A stretch of DNA of 30,912 bases from CAZBQG01 sp964493945. GTDB lineage: Bacteria; Pseudomonadota; Alphaproteobacteria; Rhodospirillales; UBA2165. The stretch covers positions 1 through 30,912 of the forward strand of contig CAZBQG010000016.1 in assembly GCA_964493945.1 (NCBI GenBank), in the 5' to 3' direction. Under the pieces are notes generated by a model. The model was not told where the DNA came from. It saw only the letters and a list, made by a program, of their open reading frames with translations, and did not search any database. Below are positions 15,326-22,889 of the stretch, piece after piece; the first letter of the stretch is position 1; each line of letters starts with the position of its first letter. The translations under genes were made by a program, and so were the position numbers.

Positions 15326-17938
15326 TCAGGTTTTTTTCGTGATCTTGACCTTGGCGCAAAGATCCAAATTCAGGTTGGACGGGCAGGAATGATCCCAATC
15401 AATTTCCACCAGATCATTGAAGAAGACGCCCTTGCCCTTGGCCCTCGGCATGCCTTCACCCCAATGACCAGCGCAGGCGCCGATGCCCACGCCTTCGGGG
15501 TGGATGGCCTGGGTCAGGCGCAGCTTGCCGTCCACCTTATGGCCGTAATGGTTCTCGACCCAGACCCGGTCGCCCGATTTCAGGCCCAGCGCTTTGCCCC
15601 GGTCTTCATTGACCGCCACATTATATGAGAAGGGGTCAAGCTCGGCGGCCTCGTCCAGCCAGGCATTTTCCATGGTCAGGCTGTTGGTGTGGATGATGTC
15701 CCGGTAATAGAAGGCAAAGAAATCAAAGCCTTCGTCCGTGCATTCATGGGCCGCGCAGGGCAGCCAATCGGGCAGGGCGGCGTAATGTTCGCGGGGCACG
15801 TCAAAGCCCGCGGGCTCGGCGATGGCGTTTATTTCCTCCCACATGGTGGGCATGAATTCCCAATAAAGCGGCACCCTTACATCGACGAAATGGCGCCAAT
15901 AGACTTCTTCGGGTTTCTTGGCCCATTTCATGACGCCATTTTCCTTGAACCATTCCAGCCCGTGTTCGGGGCCGAATTTGTCCTTCAGATCAGTGTCGCA
16001 GATTTCTTCGTAAGTGTAGCGCTTATCCGGCGACAGGCGGAACGGCGCCTCCAGATCCAGATACCCGTTCAGCCCCATATTGTAATCCGCGAGAAAGCCG
16101 CATCTATCGGCCAACTCCATCAACAGGTCCGCATGACGCATGCGTTTGGCGTGGGGCTCCACGATGGGCTGGCGGATGGGCCAGCACCATTCTCCCATGC
16201 CAGCCGGATGACTGAACACAAAGGGGAAGTTGGACCGTGAATCCAGACTTTCCAGATAATCCGCATCGGGTAGCACGATGTCCGCGAAATCGGCACTTTC
16301 GGTCAGATAGATATCGCACGAAACGATGAATTTGTAATTCTTCATCGCCTCGGCCACGGTGTCCTTATTGCCGATGCTCATCAGATTATTGGCGCCGATA
16401 TTGAGGATCATTTCGGGCCGGTAGGGGTGGTTGAACTTGGTCCAGGTTTCCTCATTATCGCTGGAGGTCTGAAAGACCGATCCCATGCCCATGGGAAACA
16501 GATCCTGCAGCCCCATCCGTTCGGGATGCTTGGGCTGGCGGAAGGGATAGGGCTTATGGGGGCTCATCCAGCTGCCGACCATCATTATCCCGTCGGCATC
16601 GGGTGAAGGCGTATAACGCAGACGCCCGGTACCGGGATAACCATGAGACGCCGGGTTGAAGCCCAGGCAACCGCCCACCATATCGGCCGAGCCCACCAGA
16701 TGATTGAGCATATCGATGGCCAGCATGTTGTAGGTGGAATTGCGGTGCCCCTGGGATCCCCGGAAGGCGATGGCTGCGGCCGGGCGGTACGGGACTTCCA
16801 CCCCATCAATCAAAATGGTCGATCCAATCCGGGCCTCGGTGGCGAAATCCTTGGCCATTTTGCGGATATCGTCTGCCGGGACCGTGCTGATTTCCTCGCC
16901 GCGCTCGGGCGTGTAGCTTTTCAGATGCTCGCTCAAAAGCGCGAAGCCTGGATGACAGGTGACGCCGTCCACCTGGAATTCACCTTCCAAGGCCATATTT
17001 CCGTTCTCGGTCCCGTCGAAGGGCACGGCCGATCCGGTGGCTTCGTCCCAGACCATGGGCTGGTTGGTGGATGCATGGCGCAGATAACGGCCATCGGGGC
17101 CGATGAGATAGGCCAAATTGGTCTTGGCCTTCAGGTAATAGGCGTCATACATACCCAGATCGTTGACCATCACATTGGCTATGGCCAGGGCCAATGCCGC
17201 GTCGGTGCCAACCCGGATGGGGACCCATTGGCTGGCCTTGGCGCCGGCCTGATTGGCGAAGGGGTCGATAACCACCATTTTCATGCCCCGGGCCCGGGCA
17301 TCTGCAGCCAATTTCATATTGGCATTGGAAGCATGCCCCGCCGCATGACCCTTTGAGGCGCCGAAATACAGTGCGTAATTGCAATAATGAAAATCGGGCA
17401 CGATGGACCAGGAGGCATGCATCAGCCCGCCCACCAGATGGGCCCCGTTGCCGCAATGCAGCCCGCCACCGCCCGATCCTCCGTTTTGTGTGCCGAAGCC
17501 CGAAGAAAAGGCATAGGCCGGCGCGTGATCGGCGATTACCGTGGTGGTCCGCTGGACGACCAGCTTGCGCGGATCATCGGCGCGGATTTTTTTAAGCCAG
17601 ACAGTGATTTCATCCAGCGCCTCGTCCCAGGAAATTTCCTTAAAACCGGGATCCACGCCAATGCCTTTTTCCGGATTGGTGCGGCGCAAGGGTACGGTCA
17701 GGCGGTAAGGATCATAATGGGTCATGATCCCCGAAACCCCCTTGCCGCAAAGCCGGCCCATCCCGGCGACACTTTCCGGGTTGCCTTCGATCTTGGTGAT
17801 CACGCCGTCAACCCGGTGGGCCATGATGGAGCAATTGGAATAACAAAGGCTGCAAGAAGACGGCAGCCACACATCATCGCCCTGGCTGGTTTCGCCGTCG
17901 GCGGTACCGGTTTCGGCTTTCGGATCAAGAATATTCAT
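15326..17938 (-). CDS. Mo/W-bisMGD oxidoreductase-superfamily enzyme, paralog Mo2
   Basis: An 870-residue paralog and the first gene of the minus-strand operon. It has cluster Cys 29, 32, 36 and 64, and the HCGNG Cys at 162. From GDDVWLPSS onward, 119 aligned residues differ from Mo1 at only eight positions, pointing to a recent tandem duplication. The C-terminal C-x2-H-x-C motif is CAAHEC. Start ATG 17938 opens onto the divergent region shared with the MoaD-like gene. As in Mo1 there is no export signal and no small subunit. The conserved HTNS-TMENAWLDE segment and terminal CAKVKITKK are common to the set. Whether Mo1 and Mo2 have different substrates or form a heteromer cannot be told from sequence. 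Confidence 0.93.
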   Translation of the reverse strand: MNILDPKAETGTADGETSQGDDVWLPSSCSLCYSNCSIMAHRVDGVITKIEGNPESVAGMGRLCGKGVSGIMTHYDPYRLTVPLRRTNPEKGIGVDPGFKEISWDEALDEITVWLKKIRADDPRKLVVQRTTTVIADHAPAYAFSSGFGTQNGGSGGGGLHCGNGAHLVGGLMHASWSIVPDFHYCNYALYFGASKGHAAGHASNANMKLAADARARGMKMVVIDPFANQAGAKASQWVPIRVGTDAALALAIANVMVNDLGMYDAYYLKAKTNLAYLIGPDGRYLRHASTNQPMVWDEATGSAVPFDGTENGNMALEGEFQVDGVTCHPGFALLSEHLKSYTPERGEEISTVPADDIRKMAKDFATEARIGSTILIDGVEVPYRPAAAIAFRGSQGHRNSTYNMLAIDMLNHLVGSADMVGGCLGFNPASHGYPGTGRLRYTPSPDADGIMMVGSWMSPHKPYPFRQPKHPERMGLQDLFPMGMGSVFQTSSDNEETWTKFNHPYRPEMILNIGANNLMSIGNKDTVAEAMKNYKFIVSCDIYLTESADFADIVLPDADYLESLDSRSNFPFVFSHPAGMGEWCWPIRQPIVEPHAKRMRHADLLMELADRCGFLADYNMGLNGYLDLEAPFRLSPDKRYTYEEICDTDLKDKFGPEHGLEWFKENGVMKWAKKPEEVYWRHFVDVRVPLYWEFMPTMWEEINAIAEPAGFDVPREHYAALPDWLPCAAHECTDEGFDFFAFYYRDIIHTNSLTMENAWLDEAAELDPFSYNVAVNEDRGKALGLKSGDRVWVENHYGHKVDGKLRLTQAIHPEGVGIGACAGHWGEGMPRAKGKGVFFNDLVEIDWDHSCPSNLNLDLCAKVKITKKT

Positions 17939-18021
17939 TATGGCTTCCCTTTAATTTGGTTTCTGAGCCGATTTTGGCAAACCGTTAGCGCGCTGGCAAG
18001 GTGTGTTGATATAGACCCCGT

Positions 18022-18045
18022 TGCCCGAATGTGATTTTTCGGGCA
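18022..18045. promoter_or_regulatory. 8-bp perfect inverted repeat in the divergent Mo2/MoaD-like region
   Basis: TGCCCGAA (18022-18029) and TTCGGGCA (18038-18045) are exact reverse complements separated by 8 bp. The dyad lies in the region between the divergent operons, 83-107 bp from the Mo2 start. It could be an operator for coordinated control of both operons, or a hairpin in the plus-strand leader. No matching second copy was noticed upstream of Mo4. Confidence 0.4.
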
Positions 18046-18122
18046 TCATGAACCCGCTTACTAAAATCAAGGGCGGAGCGCGGATTTATGGGCAATCGCG
18101 ATATATGCGGAGCGGTGCGGGT

Positions 18123-18530
18123 ATGAGCGGCGTGCTTGATCCCGATGGCTCGGCGGAGCTGTGGTATGGTGCTGGGCGGAAATCGGCCCAGGCCAAGCCC
18201 GAAGCCCAGCCCGAGACGCCTGAACTTGCCGGCGAGGCTCTTGCCATCGAAGTCTGGCTGTTCGGCTTTCTGGCGACGGCCACCGATGAACGCCCCGTGC
18301 TCCTCACGCTGAAACCCAACGGGACCGGCGATGATGTGATAGCCGCCCTGGAGGCACATATCGGTTCCGAGACCATGCGCCAAGTAAAAAACCCCAGCGG
18401 CGGTCTGCTGGATTGCTGCCGGGTGATCGTCAATGGCGCGCCCATCGGGGATATGAGCCACCCCATAACGCCCAAAGGCAAAACCGCAGAAATCGAAATG
18501 ATCCTCTTCAAGGCCTTCGAAGGGGGCTGA
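18123..18530 (+). CDS. MoaD/ThiS-like ubiquitin-fold protein with C-terminal Gly-Gly
   Basis: About 135 residues from ATG 18123. The C-terminal 95 residues read as a beta-grasp domain: strand IEVWLFGFLA, helix GTGDDVIAALEAHIG, strand CRVIVNGAPIG, and a final strand IEMILFKAF ending in Gly-Gly. The Gly-Gly tail is the hallmark of MoaD/ThiS sulfur carriers, which are adenylated and thiocarboxylated there. A Pro/Glu/Ala-rich linker precedes the domain, unlike standard MoaD of about 80 residues. The start is uncertain. ATG 18123 has GGAG ten nt upstream; in-frame ATGs at 18048 and 18105 and a TTG at 18021 are alternatives. It lies 22 bp upstream of Mo3, so a dedicated cofactor or sulfur-transfer role for the Mo enzymes is plausible. 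Confidence 0.7.
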   Translation: MSGVLDPDGSAELWYGAGRKSAQAKPEAQPETPELAGEALAIEVWLFGFLATATDERPVLLTLKPNGTGDDVIAALEAHIGSETMRQVKNPSGGLLDCCRVIVNGAPIGDMSHPITPKGKTAEIEMILFKAFEGG

Positions 18531-18552
18531 CAAAAAAAGAAGGAAAGAAGCC

Positions 18553-21162
18553 ATGAACGAAATGAAGCCAGATGCAAAACCCAGCCCCCAGGCCGAAAGC
18601 GCGCCCAAGGATGATGTGTGGCTGCCGTCGACTTGCAATCTTTGTTACGGGACCTGTTCCATCCTGGCCCACCGTGTCGATGGTGTGGCCATCAAGATCG
18701 AAGGCAATCCCAAAAGCACGGTGGGCGGCGGAAGGCTGTGCGGCAAGGGGGTATCGGGCCTGCTTACTCATTATGATCCCAACCGGCTGACCAAGCCGCT
18801 GCGCCGCACCAACCCTGAAAAGGGCATCGGCATTGATCCCAAATGGGAGGAAATTTCCTGGGATGAAGCCCTGGATGTGACCGCCCAGCATCTGAAACGC
18901 ATCCGGGAAGACGATCCCCGCAAACTGGTGATCCAGCGGACCACCACCATCTATACCATGGGTCTGTCATTTGGTGCTTTCGCGCCGGCCTTCGGCACGC
19001 CCAACGTGTCGGAAGGGGGCGGCGGCATTCATTGCGGCAACGGCGCCCATCAGGTGAGCGGCATCACCCATGCGTCCTGGGGAATCTTGCCCGATTTCCA
19101 GCATTGCAATTACGCCATCTATTTCGGCGCCTCCAAAGGCCACGGGGCGGGCCATGCGTCCTGCTCCAACATGGCCCAAGCGGCCGATGCCCGGCGCCGC
19201 GGCATGAAGCTGAAAGTGATCGATCCCATGTGCAACTTCGCCGCCGCCAAGGCCTCCGAGTGGGTGCCCATCCGGGTCGGCACCGATGCGGCCCTGGCGC
19301 TCTCCATCTGCAATGTGATGGTCAACGAGCTGGGCACCATTGATGAGCCTTATTTGAAGGCCAAAACCAACGGCCCTTATTTGATTGGCCCGGACAAGCG
19401 CTATGTGCGCGATCCGGAGAATAATGAGCCCATGGTCTGGGATGAAGCGGCGGGTCAGGCAAAGGCCTATAATGTGGCGGATTCCGCCGATATGGCCTTG
19501 CGCGGTGAATATGATGTGGCGGGCGTCAAATGCCGGCCTTCCTTTGACCTCCTGGCCGAACATTTCAAAAATTTCAGCCCGGAAAAGGCTGAGGAAATCA
19601 CCACGGTCCCGGCGGAAAATATCCGTCGCCTGGCCAAGGAATTCGTCGAAGAGGCGCGCATCGGCTCGACCATCGATATCGACGGGGTGACGCTTCCTTA
19701 CCGCCCGGCAGCGGCCATTGCATTTCGTGGCGTGCAGGGGCACCGGAATTCCACCTACAACTTCCTGGCCGTTGATCTGATCAACCAGATAACGGGCGCA
19801 TGCGATGTGGTTGGATCGTGCCACGGGTTCAATTCGGCCTGCGACGGGCTGCCCGATACGGGGCGCCTTAAATACAAACCCCATGCCAGCAAGGACGGGT
19901 TGATGGCCGTCGGCGTCTGGCAGGCTTATGAGCCGCCTTATCCGCGCCCCGAGCCCCGCATGCCGGAGGATCTGGGCCTACAGGATTTGCTGGTCATGGG
20001 CATGACTTCGCCCTTCGTCAATTCCAGGGATGGGCGGAAACTTTGGGACAAATTTGATCTTCCCTACCGGCCGGAAATGCTGATGAATTACGGCACCAAC
20101 CTGATTATGAGCATCGCCAACAAGGACGAGGCGGCGGAAAGCCTGAAGGAGCTGGATTTCATTGTCTCCTTCGATCTCTATCTTACTGAGACATCCGAGT
20201 TCGCCGATATCGTGCTGCCCGACCGGGGCTATCTGGGTGCCTACAATACGCGCGCCAATTTCCCCTTCATCTTCAACCATCCCAACGGAATGGGCGATTG
20301 GAGCTGGTCGATCCAGCAGCCCATCGTCGAGCCCTTCGATGAGGAGCGGCCTTTCCCCGATGTTTTGATGGATCTGGCCGAACGGGCCGGTTTCATGGAC
20401 GATATGAACGCGTCTTACAATGTGGTCATGGATCTGCGCGATCCTTACCGCCTGGAGATGGGGCGCAAATATTCCTATCCCGAGGTTTGCGATGCCGACC
20501 TAAAAAATAATTTCGGCGAAAACTACGGGCTGGAATGGTTCAAGGAGAACGGTGTCCGCCGCTGGCCGAAGAAAGTGAAAGAGGTCTATTGGCGCCCCTT
20601 CACCGATGCCAGGACGCCCATCTACTGGGAATTCATGCCCATTCACCGCGAACAGATGCTGCCCATCGCCGAACCCAGGGGTTTTGATATCCCCGCGGAG
20701 CATTACGATGCGCTGGCCAACTGGCTGCCTTGCAAATCCCATGAATGCAAACGGGAAGGCTTTGATTTCTACACCTTCTATTACCGTGATACCCTTCACA
20801 CCAATTCATTCACCATGGAAAATGCCTGGCTGGATGAAGCGGCGCAGATGGACCCCTTCTCCTATAACATCGCGCTCAATGCGTCCGTTGGCGCCAAAAA
20901 GGGGCTCAAGACGGGGGACCGGATCGAGGTGGAAAGCGATGCGGGCCGCAAGATTTACGGCTTTGTCAAACTGACTGAAACCATCCATCCCGAAGGATTG
21001 GGCATCGCCGCCCTTTGTGGTCATTGGGCCGACGGGCTGCCCAAGGCCAAAGGCAAGGGCGTCTTCTATAATGACCTCCTGGAAATGGGCTGGGATTACA
21101 TGAACCCGGTCAATCTGTCCCTCGATCTTTGCGCCAAGGTGAAAGTGACCAAGGTCTCCTGA
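18553..21162 (+). CDS. Mo/W-bisMGD oxidoreductase-superfamily enzyme, paralog Mo3
   Basis: An 869-residue paralog with cluster Cys 28, 31, 35 and 63 (CNLCYGTC then LCGKG), HCGNG Cys161 and C-terminal CKSHEC. It is the most divergent copy seen. Where Mo1, Mo2 and Mo4 read GEWCWPIRQP, Mo3 reads GDWSWSIQQP (20296-20322 for the variable part), replacing Cys, Pro and Arg. It also has GYLGAYNTRAN in place of YLESLDSRSN. It may therefore use a different substrate. It is the second gene of the plus operon, with AAGGAAAG upstream of ATG 18553. Its TGA shares one base with the start of the PEP-mutase-like gene (TGATG at 21160-21164). Cytoplasmic by absence of a signal peptide. Confidence 0.93.
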   Translation: MNEMKPDAKPSPQAESAPKDDVWLPSTCNLCYGTCSILAHRVDGVAIKIEGNPKSTVGGGRLCGKGVSGLLTHYDPNRLTKPLRRTNPEKGIGIDPKWEEISWDEALDVTAQHLKRIREDDPRKLVIQRTTTIYTMGLSFGAFAPAFGTPNVSEGGGGIHCGNGAHQVSGITHASWGILPDFQHCNYAIYFGASKGHGAGHASCSNMAQAADARRRGMKLKVIDPMCNFAAAKASEWVPIRVGTDAALALSICNVMVNELGTIDEPYLKAKTNGPYLIGPDKRYVRDPENNEPMVWDEAAGQAKAYNVADSADMALRGEYDVAGVKCRPSFDLLAEHFKNFSPEKAEEITTVPAENIRRLAKEFVEEARIGSTIDIDGVTLPYRPAAAIAFRGVQGHRNSTYNFLAVDLINQITGACDVVGSCHGFNSACDGLPDTGRLKYKPHASKDGLMAVGVWQAYEPPYPRPEPRMPEDLGLQDLLVMGMTSPFVNSRDGRKLWDKFDLPYRPEMLMNYGTNLIMSIANKDEAAESLKELDFIVSFDLYLTETSEFADIVLPDRGYLGAYNTRANFPFIFNHPNGMGDWSWSIQQPIVEPFDEERPFPDVLMDLAERAGFMDDMNASYNVVMDLRDPYRLEMGRKYSYPEVCDADLKNNFGENYGLEWFKENGVRRWPKKVKEVYWRPFTDARTPIYWEFMPIHREQMLPIAEPRGFDIPAEHYDALANWLPCKSHECKREGFDFYTFYYRDTLHTNSFTMENAWLDEAAQMDPFSYNIALNASVGAKKGLKTGDRIEVESDAGRKIYGFVKLTETIHPEGLGIAALCGHWADGLPKAKGKGVFYNDLLEMGWDYMNPVNLSLDLCAKVKVTKVS

Positions 21163-22007
21163 TGGGCGCACCGGATCAGGCCACCAAGGCCGAAGCCTTC
21201 CGCGCCCTGCACCATGGGGACGAAGCCCTGGTGCTGCCCAACGTATCGGATGCGGGCACAGCCGTGCTCACCGCTTCCATGGGCTTTCCGGCCCTGGCCA
21301 CGGCGAGCGCCGGTGTTGCCTGGGCGCAGGGCTATCCGGATGGCGAACAAATGGAGCGGGGCGAAATGCTGGAAGCTGTCAGACGCATCGCCTCCCGCGT
21401 GGCATTGCCGGTAAGCGCCGATATGGAAGGGGGCTATGGTGCGACGCCCGAAGAGGTGGCCGAAACCGTACGCCTGACCCTGGAGGCCGGTGCCATCGGG
21501 GTCAATCTGGAAGACGGGCTGGATCATGCTGCGGGCACTATGCGCGATATGGGTCTCGCCAACGATTGCATAAAAGCGGCCAGGAGCGCCGGACAGGATG
21601 CAGGTATCCCCGTGGTGATCAATGCCCGCACCGATGTCTATTTCGACAAAGGTGCCTCGGAAGAGAACAAACTCTCTGATGCCATCACCCGGGCCAACGC
21701 CTATCTGGAAGCGGGTGCGGATTGCGCCTTCGTCATCGCCGTCACCGAAGGTGCCGCCATCGGCGATCTGGTGCGCGAAATAGACGGTCCGGTCAATATC
21801 GTCGGCGGCGCTGGCGGGCTGGATATCAAGGCCCTGGCGGATTTGGGCGTCAGGCGCATATCCATGGCTGGCGGCATGACCCGGACCACATTCGGCGTTT
21901 TAAAAAATGCGCTGAGCGAAATACTGGAGACCGGCGGCATCTCATTTTTGCAGGGCGGCATGGCCCACCCCCAACTCAACCAATTATTCGAAAGGGATGA
22001 TCTATGA
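21162..22007 (+). CDS. Isocitrate lyase / PEP mutase superfamily C-C lyase
   Basis: About 281 residues, a TIM-barrel of the ICL/PEPM superfamily (methylisocitrate-lyase and oxaloacetate-decarboxylase relatives). Landmarks are FPALATASAG near the start, the Mg-binding region SADMEGGYG, VNLEDGLDH and INARTDVYF. These enzymes cleave or form C-C or C-P bonds alpha to a carboxylate. The canonical KKCGHLGGK loop of true isocitrate lyase is absent, so it is not a second AceA. ATG 21162 overlaps the Mo3 stop codon by one base; the frame-open position at 21129 lies inside Mo3 and is rejected. The gene ends with ATGA shared with the next gene. The coupling suggests it handles a Mo3 pathway intermediate. 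Confidence 0.85.
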   Translation: MGAPDQATKAEAFRALHHGDEALVLPNVSDAGTAVLTASMGFPALATASAGVAWAQGYPDGEQMERGEMLEAVRRIASRVALPVSADMEGGYGATPEEVAETVRLTLEAGAIGVNLEDGLDHAAGTMRDMGLANDCIKAARSAGQDAGIPVVINARTDVYFDKGASEENKLSDAITRANAYLEAGADCAFVIAVTEGAAIGDLVREIDGPVNIVGGAGGLDIKALADLGVRRISMAGGMTRTTFGVLKNALSEILETGGISFLQGGMAHPQLNQLFERDDL

Positions 22008-22387
22008 GCGTCATGGAAGCCAACTGCCTGGAAGTCTGGGCAGAGACCGAATTCGTCGCCATCGTCACCCAGGGAGAAGACGGCCCCCATATGGTCGGCA
22101 ATTGGGGAGATTATGCCAGGAAGTTGGGACTGCGGGGCGACACCGTGATCCTGCCCGCCGGACGTTATCACCAGACAGAGGCCAATCTGGTGAAGGACAA
22201 TCGGGTCACTTTGCTCATCGCCTCAAAAAAAGTTCAGGGCTCGCGCAATCCCGGCCAGGGCTATGCGCTCAAATGCACGGCCAAGGTCGTGACCGAAGGT
22301 GCGTTGGTGGTGGAGGTCAAGGAACAGTTTGCCTGGGCCAGGGGCGCGTTGGTGATAGAAATAAAAGAGGCAATCCCTCAGCTTTAG
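22004..22387 (+). CDS. FMN-binding split-barrel (pyridoxamine-phosphate-oxidase-like) protein
   Basis: A 127-residue protein whose short strands (EFVAIVTQGEDGPHMVGNWG, VILPAGRYHQTEANLVKDNR, VTLLIASKK, YALKCTAKV) fit the PPOX/FMN split-barrel fold. It is shorter than true PdxH and is probably not a vitamin B6 enzyme. Relatives bind flavin, deazaflavin or haem and catalyse diverse reductions. ATG 22004 overlaps the preceding stop by four bases (ATGA), so it is the last gene of the plus operon after Mo3 and the PEPM-like gene. It could supply reduced flavin chemistry to the pathway, but that is speculation. Its stop codon abuts the stop of the convergent VOC gene. Confidence 0.7.
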   Translation: MSVMEANCLEVWAETEFVAIVTQGEDGPHMVGNWGDYARKLGLRGDTVILPAGRYHQTEANLVKDNRVTLLIASKKVQGSRNPGQGYALKCTAKVVTEGALVVEVKEQFAWARGALVIEIKEAIPQL

Positions 22388-22813
22388 TTAGGTTTTGGCC
22401 TGAACCAACTCGATGCTCACCCCATCGGGGCCTTCCAGATAGGCAATGCGCGCACCCGGCAGGAATTCGTAAGGTTCAACCGAAAACACCGCGCCCTTTT
22501 CTCTGATTTCATCGCAAAAGGCATCGATACCGCCGATGACGCTGAAGCCAAAATGATCCGTGCCCCATTCGTCATGGCTGATATAGTCATCGAAATGCCG
22601 CATGGAATTGGTCTGGCCCGGCTCTTCCCCCGGGCGGCGGCCACGTACCATTAAGGTGGCGCCGGAAAACTCGATACGTATCTGAATGGCGTCCATTGTT
22701 TCATGGGTGCCGGCGATTTCGCTCCCCAGAATATCGGCATACCATTTGGCCGACGCTTCCGGATCCTCGCTGATGATGTGGATATGATCGAAAGCAATCC
22801 TTGCGTCAGTCAT
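22388..22813 (-). CDS. VOC (glyoxalase/dioxygenase) superfamily protein
   Basis: About 141 residues. The beta-alpha-beta-beta-beta modules of the vicinal oxygen chelate fold are visible: IAFDHIHIISEDPEASAKWY opens the first, GTDHFGFSV the second, and it closes with DGVSIELV. His10/His12 near the start, the second-module His, and the Glu in SIELV are plausible metal ligands. Such proteins act as isomerases, epimerases, dioxygenases or glyoxalases. The sequence alone does not pick one. ATG 22813 is chosen; an in-frame TTG at 22840 is less likely. It sits between two Mo units, convergent with the PPOX-like gene and divergent from Mo4, which suggests a role in the same pathway. Confidence 0.8.
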   Translation of the reverse strand: MTDARIAFDHIHIISEDPEASAKWYADILGSEIAGTHETMDAIQIRIEFSGATLMVRGRRPGEEPGQTNSMRHFDDYISHDEWGTDHFGFSVIGGIDAFCDEIREKGAVFSVEPYEFLPGARIAYLEGPDGVSIELVQAKT

Positions 22814-22889
22814 GATTGTGCCCCCGGTTTTGTTGCTCAATTTCCCGATCCGGTGTTAGCATGTTCGCAATGGGGAAAGGGAATAATTC

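Noticed and set aside
21162..22007. Second isocitrate lyase
   Set aside because: It has the superfamily barrel but lacks the KKCGHLGGK catalytic loop and is much shorter than AceA.
22004..22387. Pyridoxamine phosphate oxidase (pdxH)
   Set aside because: At 127 residues it is too short and lacks recognisable PdxH C-terminal motifs; only the fold family is supported.
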